Counted from the first letter of the stretch, positions 8,061 to 17,160 are shown. The stretch is 40,746 nucleotides of DNA from Treponema sp. (GCA_031266095.1 JAISBR010000214.1:1-40746), one strand, 5' to 3'. The notes: generated by a model from the sequence alone, not told the origin. Numbers and translations: made by a program.

Positions 8061-8859
8061 GCCGCTGACCTCTGCTGTTTTGTATATCCAAAGCGATGAT
8101 CCTGCCGGTATTCCCGGCATAAATGCACTGATGTCCGGCAAGCAGGATATGATCCTTCCGGCTGGTTCTATTGTAACTGTCGATCACTTCGACATAGGTT
8201 TCATGGTTATATTCAACATGCAGGACGCTTGCCGTAACCAGGTCTAATTCTTCAAGGGCAAGAGAATTATAGGGACATAAATGTATGACACCGGCCTGTT
8301 CCTTCCGGTTAAGAATTACCCCAAGCAGGGAAACAAGATAATGCGCGGCGAACTCGGCATACCGTTCTTTTCCCAGGGTCGTCATGTCCGCATAGGGGTC
8401 GGCAAGGGACAGTATTGTTACCCCCCCTTGCAGCGCTTTAAGCATATAGGATAAAAGTCCCCGGGTAATGGTATCAAGCGCGGCATGTATTTCCCTTTTA
8501 TTTTTCCGAAGCCATCGGTAAAATAACGAGGGCTCCACAAGGGAAGCCAGGATGGAATAGGGGCCGTTAACTTTAAGCAGCGCCGTTTTATCCCGCGGCG
8601 CCGTTTCTATCGTTTCAAGGACCGCTTTTACCGCCGCCGTTTCGTCCAGCATGGGGAGCGCGGTAAGCATTGCCGGTTCCGTCCACACATAGCCGGTAAC
8701 GGGGAAACCGTTTTTTGTGATTCCCGTTTCCGCGCCGAAGGCCGCCGCTTCGGTAATAAAAGTACCGGGAAACGCCGCAATAACTCCCCCGGACAGGACG
8801 GCAGACAAGGGATCTCCTTTTCCGTTGAGATGTCCCAGGCAATACGCGTTCATGTCCAT
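8050..8859 (-). CDS. Divergent UroD-fold (methyltransferase-like) protein
   Basis: A 269-residue protein that I place in the UroD/cobalamin-independent methionine synthase superfamily by pattern rather than by strong similarity. VNGPYSILASLV (97-108) and SLADPYAD (151-158) match the corresponding stretches of the two clearer UroD-type methyltransferases in this operon (GPFTLAGLL, VAEPTASGD). A possible zinc triad His193/Cys195 (IHLCP) and Cys245 (AGHQC) mirrors the H-x-C...C of MtaA enzymes. It is about 75 residues shorter than those. Probable role: methyl transfer or a partner subunit; unproven. Start ATG 8859, 9 nt after the RACo stop. Confidence 0.6.
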   Translation of the reverse strand: MDMNAYCLGHLNGKGDPLSAVLSGGVIAAFPGTFITEAAAFGAETGITKNGFPVTGYVWTEPAMLTALPMLDETAAVKAVLETIETAPRDKTALLKVNGPYSILASLVEPSLFYRWLRKNKREIHAALDTITRGLLSYMLKALQGGVTILSLADPYADMTTLGKERYAEFAAHYLVSLLGVILNRKEQAGVIHLCPYNSLALEELDLVTASVLHVEYNHETYVEVIDSYNRTSRKDHILLAGHQCIYAGNTGRIIALDIQNSRGQRHEL

Positions 8860-8868
8860 ACACCCGTC

Positions 8869-10554
8869 CTAAAAAGCCATGTGCCTGACAAAGATGCGGT
8901 CAAAATTTTCATGCCCTGCAAGCTCAACAGTATCGATCCGCTTTACCAGATTCCGCATGCTGTCCATAAAATCGCTGTTCAGCAGAAAAGCCGCGGCGCC
9001 CGATAAAGACGTATTGCCGGAAAAATATATCCTGCCGGCAAATTCTTCCGGCAATAAACCAATGGCAAGCAGGCTTTGTTCCTTCAGGTGATACCCGAAA
9101 GAACCGGCTATTTCCACCGCGGTAATGTCCCGGGGGCTTAGGTTAAAATGGGCAAGGAGCAGTTCTATGCCCGTCCGGATCGCGCTTTTCGCGAGCTGTA
9201 TCTGCCTAATATCCTTTTGGGCAAGAAAAACATCACGGGTTATAAAAAAGGCTTTTTTTTCGTCCCTGTCCCTCATGCGGTCTTTAAGTTCCGGGGCATA
9301 AGCGCCGTTCTCCGGCTGAACAAAGCGTCCGTTAGGCGCAATAACGCCCGCGGCGGCCAGTTCCGCGGCGATGTCCAGAAGTCCGCTTCCGCATATTCCC
9401 GTTGCTTCCGCTCCGCCTATGACCGTAAACGAAACTTCTCCCCCGTGTATTGAAAAAGAGTCTATCGCTCCCCGGCTTGCCCTCATTCCGCAGCTGATGT
9501 TCATTCCCTCAAAGGCGGGGCCCGCGGCGGTGGAAGAAGCGGCGATTTTTCCCCCGGCGGCCAGGACCATTTCGCCGTTGGTGCCGATGTCGATAAAAAG
9601 AATTCGTCCTTCAGCCCTGTCCAGCCGGGATACAAGAATACCGGAGCTAATATCCGCGCCGACATAGGCGGAAATAAGCGGCGGCAGGTAGACAAACCCG
9701 AAGGACGACACGGCAATACCCAGTTCCCGCGCGGGCATGCACTGGCCCCCTGAAATCGCGGGAGTATAGGGGTACTGCCCCAGCGGATAGGGATTTGTTT
9801 TTGTGGCCAGATGGAGCATGGCAGTATTGCCGCTGAACACTATTTCATAAATATGAGCCCTGCTGATTTTTACCCGGGACGTCATCGCTTCTATCATTTT
9901 GTTAAGACAATCGATAAAAACGGTAAAAAGTGTTTGCAGGCCCTCATCCTTCGACGCAAAATGTATGCGGGAAAGGACATCCTGGGCATAGGCCGTCTGG
10001 GGGTTTAATTCGCTTGCCACATCCAGCTGCTCACCACTTTGTACGTCAATCAGGGCGGCAACCAGCGTCGTGGTTCCGATATCAAGGGCAATGGCATAGA
10101 CATCTTTGGAAGTATCTCCCTTTTCAATGCCGATTACAGCTTCCCCGGCGTACACTTCCGTTTCGGTTTTGCCCTGTTCCGTTTTTGGTCTTTTGCGGAC
10201 ATACGGCCTGCGATCATATTCAAAGCTTCTTCCCTGAACCAGGATCCTCATTGACTGGTTTTCGTCCGCGTAATCCCTTGTTTCTACTTCTATATCGCCG
10301 GTGATGATTGACTGGCACGCCAGAACACAACCTTCTTTTTGTTCGTCCTCCGGTACTGCATGCGTCGTTGTAAGGGTTGTGACGAGGCCCCTGTGCTGCG
10401 GGCAGGGGATTTTGACCATGCATTTACCACAGCTGCCTGCAGCGTTACAGGGAGACTCGATAATAACGCCCGCCTGCCTGGCGGCATCGAGGATGGTGAC
10501 GCCTCTCGTAACTTGTACGGATTTTTTCTCCCGGACAAAAACAACACGCGGCAC
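8869..10554 (-). CDS. Corrinoid activation protein (RACo-like, 2Fe-2S ferredoxin plus ASKHA ATPase)
   Basis: ATP-dependent reductive activator that returns inactive Co(II) corrinoid protein to Co(I). The 561 residues comprise an N-terminal plant-type 2Fe-2S domain (Cys36, Cys42, Cys45 in CNAAGSCGKC, fourth Cys in CVLAC near residue 80) and a linker. A large ASKHA-fold region follows with DIGTTTLVAALID, FIDIGTNGEMV and ATGICGSGLLD, typical of RACo/RamA-like proteins. GTG start at 10554 with AAGGGG upstream, 5 nt after the preceding gene. Its partner is expected to be the corrinoid protein two genes upstream. The presence of an activator argues that real cobalt methyl chemistry occurs here. Confidence 0.9.
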   Translation of the reverse strand: MPRVVFVREKKSVQVTRGVTILDAARQAGVIIESPCNAAGSCGKCMVKIPCPQHRGLVTTLTTTHAVPEDEQKEGCVLACQSIITGDIEVETRDYADENQSMRILVQGRSFEYDRRPYVRKRPKTEQGKTETEVYAGEAVIGIEKGDTSKDVYAIALDIGTTTLVAALIDVQSGEQLDVASELNPQTAYAQDVLSRIHFASKDEGLQTLFTVFIDCLNKMIEAMTSRVKISRAHIYEIVFSGNTAMLHLATKTNPYPLGQYPYTPAISGGQCMPARELGIAVSSFGFVYLPPLISAYVGADISSGILVSRLDRAEGRILFIDIGTNGEMVLAAGGKIAASSTAAGPAFEGMNISCGMRASRGAIDSFSIHGGEVSFTVIGGAEATGICGSGLLDIAAELAAAGVIAPNGRFVQPENGAYAPELKDRMRDRDEKKAFFITRDVFLAQKDIRQIQLAKSAIRTGIELLLAHFNLSPRDITAVEIAGSFGYHLKEQSLLAIGLLPEEFAGRIYFSGNTSLSGAAAFLLNSDFMDSMRNLVKRIDTVELAGHENFDRIFVRHMAF

Positions 10555-10559
10555 GCGGT

Positions 10560-11588
10560 TTACGCCCCTTCTTTTATCCGGCTGGTAAAGGCCCGGATAT
10601 TTGAAAGAGGCGTAGAGGTCGAAAGGCCGCAGGCCGGCGCCAGGATATCAATTTTTTCTTCCCGCAGCCGCCTTGCCGCGGTAAAAATCTTTTCCGGGTC
10701 ACTGAATTCCAGCATATAGGTACTCAAATTCCCCATGGTGGTAAGGCCCGGAAATTCCTCTTTCAATTTACGCAGGCTTACCATGGCGTCAACGCTGACT
10801 GCCTTCCCCTGTAATGCGGGCAGATGTTTTTTTACCGCCCCCACATCACCGCAAATATGCACGATGACCGGAACTCCCGTTTTGTGTACTTCCTGCACAA
10901 TCTTGTTGATGTAGGGAAGGACAAATTCCTTAAACAACAGGGGGCCAAGGATCTCGCCGGTAGCGGTGGGGTCGGCTATTGATACAGCGGCGGCGCCGTT
11001 TTCCGCCATAAGACGCGCATACTCGACGATCTGTTCCGTGGCATAGCTGATCACCCTGTGGGCCGCCCCATTCTTTTTGCGAAGTTCCTTAAGGAATGTT
11101 ACCGGATCAACCAGGGAAGCGCTTAAAGTAACGGGACCGGTAATGCTGCCGATAACAGGAATATCGGGGTATTTTTTTGACAGGGAGCTTACCGCCCCGA
11201 TAAGCGCCTCCGCCCGTTTGTTTTTCAGTATTGCCCCCTTTGACAGAAACCGTACCGCTTCAACCGAGGAAAAAGGTTCCCGGGCTATCTTGGGTTCGCA
11301 TTTGAGCGATCCAAAATTTATATCGCTGCCAAGCGCCTCGGCTTCTATGGTCATGCAAAAGGGAAGGCCGAAATTTTCAAAACCCGTCTGTTCCGACACG
11401 TCCCGGGCCAGGTTTTCCATCAGGCCGGCGGCATGGTGGGCTTCGGGCAGGGTGTGTCCGGTTTTCCGCATAACGTCAACAACCGCCGCGTTCATCATGC
11501 CGCCGGGGCATATTACCGGCGGCCGTTCCGTACCCCGGCCGTTCAAAGAACGCAGGAGCCGTTCTTTGGGAGAAAAAACATCCATCAT
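10560..11588 (-). CDS. UroD-type zinc methyltransferase (MtaA/MtsA/CmuA-like), copy 1
   Basis: Member of the uroporphyrinogen decarboxylase-fold methyltransferases that move a methyl group between a corrinoid protein and a thiol; 342 residues. The zinc-binding residues His244 and Cys246 (VIVHICGD) and Cys320 (APACGLSTSTP) are intact. The heme-pathway UroD active-site motifs are absent, so this is not HemE. It overlaps the corrinoid-protein gene by ATGA, the tightest coupling in the operon, suggesting the two proteins are direct partners, as for MtsA-MtsB of Methanosarcina, which demethylate methylthiols. Acceptor and donor remain unknown. Confidence 0.87.
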   Translation of the reverse strand: MMDVFSPKERLLRSLNGRGTERPPVICPGGMMNAAVVDVMRKTGHTLPEAHHAAGLMENLARDVSEQTGFENFGLPFCMTIEAEALGSDINFGSLKCEPKIAREPFSSVEAVRFLSKGAILKNKRAEALIGAVSSLSKKYPDIPVIGSITGPVTLSASLVDPVTFLKELRKKNGAAHRVISYATEQIVEYARLMAENGAAAVSIADPTATGEILGPLLFKEFVLPYINKIVQEVHKTGVPVIVHICGDVGAVKKHLPALQGKAVSVDAMVSLRKLKEEFPGLTTMGNLSTYMLEFSDPEKIFTAARRLREEKIDILAPACGLSTSTPLSNIRAFTSRIKEGA

Positions 11589-12289
11589 ATACCGGCCGCC
11601 TCCTGGCGTATACCATTATTTTCCCCGCATTCCCGGCTTGCGGGACCGCATGTCCGGGCCAGCCTCTTGCACATCCGGACCGCATCCGCGGCGTTGCTTG
11701 AATAACCGTCGGCTCCTATGCGGTCGGCAAAAGCCTGGGATATGGGACCCCCGCCCACCGCAACCTTAAATTTGCCGCGGATGTTTCTTTCCTCCAGAAT
11801 TTTTATAACATCCGCCATGGCGTCCATGGTGGTCGTCATCAAGGAAGAAAGCAAAATAAATTCGGCGTTTGTTTCAACCGCCTTTTCCACAAAAGTCAGG
11901 GGCGGAACATCCCGTCCCAAATCCAGCACTTCAAAACCGGCGCTTTCCAGCATGATGCGGACAAGGTTCTTGCCGATGTCGTGGGTATCGCCTTCAATCA
12001 CGCCGATAACGGCCTTATGTTTCCGCCGGGTCTCTTCCTGCTTTAAATGGGGTTTCAAGACATTTATCCCCGCGTTCATCGCATCGGAACAGATAAGAAT
12101 TTCCGGCACAAAATATTCTTCCTCATCAAAAAGTTTTCCCGCCCGTTCCATACCGTCTCCCAGCCCTTTGTCGATGGCTTCGTAGGCGTCCGCTTTTTCA
12201 TCAACCGCCTGCCGGGACAGCCGAACCGCCTCGTCCTCGTCCATGTTCACCACCGCATCCGATAATTTTTGCAGTAATTCCGCGCTCAT
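11585..12289 (-). CDS. Methyl-carrying corrinoid protein (MtbC/MttC/MetH-like)
   Basis: Cobalamin-binding methyl carrier of 234 residues, cytoplasmic. Residues 1-88 form the helical cap (B12-binding_2 type, with FVPEILICSDAMNAG). Residues ~92-215 form the Rossmann B12 domain with the lower axial ligand His103 in GDTHDIGKN, plus LSSLMTTTM and VGGGPIS. It shuttles the methyl group between the UroD-type enzymes and is kept active by the RACo homologue. Good GGGGGG ribosome site ahead of ATG 12289; 18 nt after the NifK-like stop. The methyl donor could be a thioether, sulfonium, amine or O-methyl compound; the family does not distinguish these. Confidence 0.93.
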   Translation of the reverse strand: MSAELLQKLSDAVVNMDEDEAVRLSRQAVDEKADAYEAIDKGLGDGMERAGKLFDEEEYFVPEILICSDAMNAGINVLKPHLKQEETRRKHKAVIGVIEGDTHDIGKNLVRIMLESAGFEVLDLGRDVPPLTFVEKAVETNAEFILLSSLMTTTMDAMADVIKILEERNIRGKFKVAVGGGPISQAFADRIGADGYSSNAADAVRMCKRLARTCGPASRECGENNGIRQEAAGI

Positions 12290-12307
12290 TTTTCTGCCCC
12301 CCGTGAT

Positions 12308-13705
12308 TTATCTTCCCGCGATTGCCGCGCTGATAAGATCCTCGGCCAGCGTAAGGCCGCCCGAAAATCCGGTATAGCCGCGGTTTATGACGGCGCGGTT
12401 TGCGACGGGAAAGCTTAGGCTTAAATGCGCCGCCCCAAGCTTTGCCGCCAGATCCCGTTCCAGGGAACTGCCGATAACAAAAGCGGGAGTCAAGCTGTCC
12501 ACATATAGATCCGTTTCCCTGCGGGGATAGCGTTCGATAAGATATTTCCCCGCTTCGCTTGGGTTTGTATCAAAAACAACCAGCGGTTCCGGAGCGGCAT
12601 AATCCGCTCCCGGCGCCAGGATCTTTTCCGCCAGCAGTTCCCGCTGCTGGTCATTGAGCAGCTCGGTAAACTGAACAAGGACAGGTATCCAGCCCAAATC
12701 ATCTTTAAGAAAACGCGTAACGGAAACAGCGTAGTTTACGTCGGCGATAACAATGGCATAGCGCTGTAAATCAAGGTCGTAATAACAGTCAACCAAAAGA
12801 TCAAGACAGCGCCAGTATCTTTTCTGCTCCGCCCCGATAAGATCTTCCACGTTAACGGGAAGGCCGATCTTTTTTTCTACCGCCCGGAGCAGTTCCGCGC
12901 TGGAAGAGGGACCTACCGGCAGTGAAACGCTGATGTAGGGAATGTCAAAAATTTCCTCATACGTCTGCGCTGTTTCCATGCCGTATATATCCGATACCAC
13001 GATGTTCAGTTCCGCGCTGCCGGACCCGTACAGGTTCTCCAGGGTGTTGTCTTCTCCAAAAAAGGTATTTACCTTCAGGCCCGCCGATTCCAGCAGTTTT
13101 TTTACTCCCTCCAGGTTGCCGCGCCAAAAGCTGTCCATATAGGGAACAATGCCGAAGACATTGACCGTCCCCTGTCTGGGCTCGCCCTTTTTTACAAACT
13201 GGCGGGCAAGGGCGGAAAGAACAATGTCATAGCCGTAATAGGAGTTTCCCTTAAAACCTCCGGTCCGGGCAAATACCAGCGAGACACCTTCTACATCGCC
13301 TTTAACATCGTTGACAACGGCCTGAACATCATCGCCTATCATTTCCGTAACGCAGCTGGTTATGACAACAAAGAGTTTTGCTTCCATCATTTCCACCGTC
13401 GTACGTATCTGTTCGGCCAGGCGCTCCGCTCCGCCAAAGATCACTTCCTTTTCGCCGACATTGGAGCTTGGCACGGCCAGCCCTCCGCAGAATCCGCCGA
13501 CCTGCAATGCGGAACCGCCGTTCTGGCCCCAGGCGATGCTGCCCGCGCAGCCTCCCGCGGCGTGGAGTACCGCGATTGTTTCCGGCAGCGCTTCCAGGGT
13601 ACAAAGCGCTCCGCCGAAGGAACAGAAATACCGGGGCCGCTCTATATAGCTGTGGACCGCTCCGGGGATGATTTTTTTTGCATTGGCCGCTTCTATATCT
13701 TTCAT
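12308..13705 (-). CDS. Nitrogenase-like component 1, beta-type subunit (NifK/NifN-like)
   Basis: 465 residues of the nitrogenase component-1 superfamily (oxidoreductase/nitrogenase domain, three Rossmann-like lobes). Cysteines in positions expected for a P-cluster-type cluster are Cys28 or Cys35 (YFCSFGGALC), Cys53 (AAGGCAG) and Cys118 (VITSCVTEMIGDD). The last motif, C-x-x-E-x-I-G-D-D, is typical of the whole superfamily. The length is shorter than NifK (about 520), lacking its N-terminal extension, and closer to NifN and other nitrogenase-like reductases. Start overlaps the NifD-like stop by one base (TAATG), so the two subunits are translationally coupled and probably form a heterotetramer. 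Confidence 0.9.
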   Translation of the reverse strand: MKDIEAANAKKIIPGAVHSYIERPRYFCSFGGALCTLEALPETIAVLHAAGGCAGSIAWGQNGGSALQVGGFCGGLAVPSSNVGEKEVIFGGAERLAEQIRTTVEMMEAKLFVVITSCVTEMIGDDVQAVVNDVKGDVEGVSLVFARTGGFKGNSYYGYDIVLSALARQFVKKGEPRQGTVNVFGIVPYMDSFWRGNLEGVKKLLESAGLKVNTFFGEDNTLENLYGSGSAELNIVVSDIYGMETAQTYEEIFDIPYISVSLPVGPSSSAELLRAVEKKIGLPVNVEDLIGAEQKRYWRCLDLLVDCYYDLDLQRYAIVIADVNYAVSVTRFLKDDLGWIPVLVQFTELLNDQQRELLAEKILAPGADYAAPEPLVVFDTNPSEAGKYLIERYPRRETDLYVDSLTPAFVIGSSLERDLAAKLGAAHLSLSFPVANRAVINRGYTGFSGGLTLAEDLISAAIAGR

Positions 13706-15225
13706 TATTCGCCCCCCTTGGCGTCATCGTTCCTGATATGCTTAAAAGGATCTTCCGCATACCAGCTTTCCCTGTAGGGCAGCCTGTTGTGGGCTCCGGT
13801 TTTTCTCGCAAAAACCGGATTACCAAGCTGCCGGTAAAGCCTGCGGGCAAGCTCAAAGGCGCCCCGGTAACCGATGTATGAAAGACCCGTATTGTAGATA
13901 ACGTGCGTAGGAACGCCCAGTTTCACGGCGGTGCTGTTGCCGTTCCAGTGGCCCAGGAAAAGATCCGGTTTTAACCGGGTGATAAGATTTGCCTCTTCAA
14001 AGGGCTGGGCATTTGCCACGTTAAACGAAAAATCCCCCGCAACTTGCCGGAGCTTTTCATACTCCATGGACGCGAATTCATCATGATGAAAGGAACGAAC
14101 GCCGATGATGGTAAAACCCAGCTCCGCCAGAAGATTGGCCGTAGCCAGGGCGCGGAATTCTCCGGCGCTGATAAAAACTTTTTTTCCTTTAAAGAATTTC
14201 CGGTAGGGCTTAAGGGCTTCGTCAAGGCGGGAAAGTTCCGGTGCGATAAACTTTTCCGCCGCGTCTTCCTTGCCAAAAAAACGGCCGACATCCCGAATCC
14301 ATGCGCCGGTATTTTCAATGCCGATGGGCATGTGCTTTAAGATATAGGGAATGCCGTAATGCTCTTCAAAGAGTTTTAAAAAATAATCGTCGTGGGTTGG
14401 GCAGGTGCTTATGCTTAAAGACGCATATTTGATCTTCCACATCTCTTCCGGCCGGGCAAACACGGGAAATATGTTTACCCGGTACCCAAGACTGTTCAGA
14501 AGGCGGGTCAGTTCGTCTTCGTCCACCTTTCCCATGGACGACACATTGCAAAGATTCACCGTATATTTTTTCAGCTGTTCAAGCTTAAAGGCTTCCGCAT
14601 CGTCGGGCATGATGTTCTTCGGGAACGGCGGATCCTCCAGCAGGGTTTCCAGAAGCCCGTGGTATACGGCGTCATAAGCGGTGGACCAAATCTTTGTTTT
14701 GAAACCTTCACAATGAGCGGGAATTATTTTTGCCTGAACAAATTCCTGTACCCCCGCGATAACGCCGTCAACATCATCGCCGGTAATGCCCGGGACGCAG
14801 CTTGCCACCACGGTAATTGTTTTGGGCCGGTATACGCGGTCGGCTTCCAGGATGGCGCGCTTGAGTTTTCCCTCACCGCCGGAAATAACGTCCGCTTCGT
14901 TCATGGCGGTGGAAATCCACAGGGCGTCCTTCTGGACGCCGAAATGCTGCAGGCTGCCCGAACGGGCATTGGCGTTTTGTGAATGTGAACATACGCCGCA
15001 GCCCACGGCGCCGTGCAGTAAATTGACATTATCGGGAAGGCTGTTGATCATCGCGATGCCGGGAAGCATTAAACAGATGGACCCCTGCGAAAAAGAACGA
15101 TCGCTGTCGCCAAAGCAGCCGCAGCCGAGCCGTTTTTTAATCCCGCAGAGCGTACCCCCGTAGCTTATGCGCGAATGGAGCCGGTCTTCCCGTTTGGGAG
15201 CGGTTTTTGCAGCCAATGCAGCCAT
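13705..15225 (-). CDS. Nitrogenase-like component 1, alpha-type subunit (NifD/NifE-like)
   Basis: 506 residues of the nitrogenase component-1 superfamily, the expected catalytic subunit. P-cluster-type cysteines are Cys51 (GSICLMLPG), Cys76 (HGAVGCG) and Cys143 (VASCVPGITGDD). Cys275 in SISTCPTHDDYF aligns by eye with the cofactor-binding Cys275 of Azotobacter NifD, with EEHYGIPYI following as in NifD. The cofactor histidine (His442 in PYHGYDG) corresponds to Ile451 in SYIGYRG. The stretch after CEGF (172-175) lacks the Gln191/His195 of true NifD. Extra N-terminal cysteines 27, 35 and 37 are unusual. Strong AAGGAGG ribosome site; 1-nt overlap with the upstream methyltransferase. I infer a NifB-co-type cluster and a substrate other than N2. 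Confidence 0.9.
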   Translation of the reverse strand: MAALAAKTAPKREDRLHSRISYGGTLCGIKKRLGCGCFGDSDRSFSQGSICLMLPGIAMINSLPDNVNLLHGAVGCGVCSHSQNANARSGSLQHFGVQKDALWISTAMNEADVISGGEGKLKRAILEADRVYRPKTITVVASCVPGITGDDVDGVIAGVQEFVQAKIIPAHCEGFKTKIWSTAYDAVYHGLLETLLEDPPFPKNIMPDDAEAFKLEQLKKYTVNLCNVSSMGKVDEDELTRLLNSLGYRVNIFPVFARPEEMWKIKYASLSISTCPTHDDYFLKLFEEHYGIPYILKHMPIGIENTGAWIRDVGRFFGKEDAAEKFIAPELSRLDEALKPYRKFFKGKKVFISAGEFRALATANLLAELGFTIIGVRSFHHDEFASMEYEKLRQVAGDFSFNVANAQPFEEANLITRLKPDLFLGHWNGNSTAVKLGVPTHVIYNTGLSYIGYRGAFELARRLYRQLGNPVFARKTGAHNRLPYRESWYAEDPFKHIRNDDAKGGE

Positions 15226-16259
15226 TATGTGTTCCTCCTTGTATTCTTTCCCGTATGTACCATGGCCCTGATATTTTCCACAGGCGTTGAAGGCGGAATA
15301 TCACAGCCGGGCATCAGTATATAACCGGGATCCTCTCCCGCTTCGCTGATGCACCGCCCGCAGGCCCTTGCCACCCCTTCGGGGCTTTCCCGCTGAATAA
15401 CTCCCACCGGATTCATATTGCCGGCAAAAGCTGTTTTCCCGCCGAAAATTTCGCGGCACTTTTTTAAACTCACCTTGTAATCAACCGAAATAAGATCCGC
15501 GCCAATGCCGTTCAGAAGGTCGAGCCTGTCTTCGATATTCCCGCAGATATGCAGGCAGGTGGCAACCCCTTTTTGTTTGAGCGAGGCAAAAACTTTCGTG
15601 AAAGCCGGAAGGGCAAACGCGGCAAAGTGTTCCCGGGAAATCATATCGCCGGAAGCGGTCGGTTCGGCAACTAGGGCAAAATCAATCCCCGCGTCAATGT
15701 AGTTTTTCAGATCCGCCAGGTAGAGTTCCGCCGTCCATTCAAGCAGGCGGCGCACGGAACCGGGGTCCCGGTAAATGCCGCGCATCAGGTTTTCCGCGCC
15801 GTACAAAAGCCCCGCCAGGGTAAAGGGCCCCCAGCGGGTCAGGGCCACGAAATGTTCGCCGCCGGTCCGCCGTACCAGAAGGCGGCTTGTTTCGTACAGA
15901 AAACGCATCTGCGGCGTGTCCTTAAAGGCGCTTGTGCTGATTGCGTCAATGCCGGAAATATGCTTAACTAGGGGCTCTATAACATCCGGGGTTCCCCTTG
16001 CCCTGAATTTAATCTTACCCCCTATGGCGCCGATCAAAATATTGTTAAACCCCGATACAGCCCAGAATATGTCCGAGCCGGTCCCGCTGTAGGCCCCGTA
16101 CAGGACAGCCGCGATTTTTTCCGGAGGCGAGGCAAGGGCCTTTTCCAGTGAAATACCCGCGCTGTTCAGCGCCCATGCGCCGCCGGACATCAGCGTTACC
16201 GGACAGCGCGGCGCAGCCTGTAATTTGAGGGCCGCGCCGATAATTTCCTTTCCCGTCAT
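15225..16259 (-). CDS. UroD-type zinc methyltransferase, copy 2
   Basis: Second clear MtaA/CmuA-like methyltransferase, 344 residues, with His237 and Cys239 (CLHICGN) and Cys319 (MPGCDIPPSTP) as the expected zinc ligands. It is only distantly similar to copy 1 (different N-terminal half, longer insert around 60-110), so the two probably have different partners. One may take the methyl from the substrate and the other hand it to an acceptor. It lies between the NifH-like and NifD-like genes, 9 nt after the former and overlapping the latter by one base. A methyltransferase inserted inside a nif-like HDK set is the strongest sign that both chemistries serve one pathway. Confidence 0.87.
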   Translation of the reverse strand: MTGKEIIGAALKLQAAPRCPVTLMSGGAWALNSAGISLEKALASPPEKIAAVLYGAYSGTGSDIFWAVSGFNNILIGAIGGKIKFRARGTPDVIEPLVKHISGIDAISTSAFKDTPQMRFLYETSRLLVRRTGGEHFVALTRWGPFTLAGLLYGAENLMRGIYRDPGSVRRLLEWTAELYLADLKNYIDAGIDFALVAEPTASGDMISREHFAAFALPAFTKVFASLKQKGVATCLHICGNIEDRLDLLNGIGADLISVDYKVSLKKCREIFGGKTAFAGNMNPVGVIQRESPEGVARACGRCISEAGEDPGYILMPGCDIPPSTPVENIRAMVHTGKNTRRNT

Positions 16260-16268
16260 ACCCCCTCC

Positions 16269-17150
16269 CTAAATATTCGCGGAAAGCTCTTCACGGATCT
16301 CTCCTTTTTCGATGGACAGCAAATACGTTCCCCACCTGCCTGCCCAGTCACGGAGTTCCTGAACGTCCAGCGGAGACGGCGTACCCGAAGCCGTATGGGA
16401 GGCAATTTTTTCCGCCAGAGCGGTATATACCTTTGCCTGTTCGCTCTCCGGCGAAGCTTCTATAGTTGTCTTTCCCTGCAGTTCGCACTGGGTTACGGTA
16501 ACAGACCGGGGAATATACCCGACGACCCGGGTTTTTGTCCTGGTAACAAAGTCATCAATGATCTCCCGTGAATAGGGCCGGTTAATTGAATTGGCAATCA
16601 CGCCGCCCAAAAGGGCTCCGCCGGAATTTGAATACTTCTGAATGCCGCGAAAAAGATTGTTCGCCGCGTATATCGCCATAAAATCCGCGGATGAAACGGT
16701 AAAAACATGTTCGGCGATGCCTTCCCGTATAGGAACGGCAAAGCCGCCGCAGACAACATCGCCCAAAACATCGTAGATAACAAAGTCTAGATCGAGTTCC
16801 TCAAAAATACGCTGCTGCTTAAAAAGTTCAACCGCGGTAATAATACCCCGCCCCGCGCAGCCCACACCGGGCTGGGGACCGCCCGCTTCGACGCAGTAAA
16901 TGCCGTTAAAGCCCAGGTGAATAACCTCGTGGGCATTTACCGTATTTTTTTCCCGCAGGGTATCAAGGACCGTGGGAATATACGTTCCGTCCCGCAGGGT
17001 ATTGGTCGAATCGCTTTTTGGATCACAGCCAAACTGCATGACCTTGTAGCCGAGTTTTGAAAGCGCCGCGCTTAAATTGGAAGTGGTCGTGGATTTTCCA
17101 ATACCGCCCTTTCCGTAAACCGCAATCTGTACCGGTTTTTTCTCCGTCAT
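16269..17150 (-). CDS. Nitrogenase-like component 2 (NifH-like iron protein)
   Basis: ATP-driven electron donor, 293 residues, normal length for NifH. P-loop YGKGGIGKS (12-20), switch I DPKSDST (43-49), 4Fe-4S ligands Cys98 (GVGCAGRG) and Cys134 (DVVCGGF), with switch II DVLGD in front of the second. Arg101 lies at the position ADP-ribosylated in some NifH proteins. The homodimer would bridge one 4Fe-4S cluster and pass single electrons to the NifDK-like protein. The sequence is clearly NifH-type rather than BchL/BchX; the group (IV or methylthio-alkane reductase type) needs a tree. Starts at ATG 17150 with GGAG upstream, 10 nt after cysK. Confidence 0.93.
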   Translation of the reverse strand: MTEKKPVQIAVYGKGGIGKSTTTSNLSAALSKLGYKVMQFGCDPKSDSTNTLRDGTYIPTVLDTLREKNTVNAHEVIHLGFNGIYCVEAGGPQPGVGCAGRGIITAVELFKQQRIFEELDLDFVIYDVLGDVVCGGFAVPIREGIAEHVFTVSSADFMAIYAANNLFRGIQKYSNSGGALLGGVIANSINRPYSREIIDDFVTRTKTRVVGYIPRSVTVTQCELQGKTTIEASPESEQAKVYTALAEKIASHTASGTPSPLDVQELRDWAGRWGTYLLSIEKGEIREELSANI

Positions 17151-17160
17151 ATTTACTCCA

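Noticed and set aside
10560..16259. Uroporphyrinogen decarboxylase (HemE) for heme synthesis
   Set aside because: Both clear copies carry the zinc H-x-C...C of MtaA-type methyltransferases and lie beside a corrinoid protein and its activator.
12308..17150. Canonical nitrogenase nifHDK for N2 fixation
   Set aside because: NifD-like lacks Gln191/His195/His442 equivalents by eye, NifK-like is short, no nifE, nifN or nifI genes are adjacent, and methyltransferases interrupt the set.
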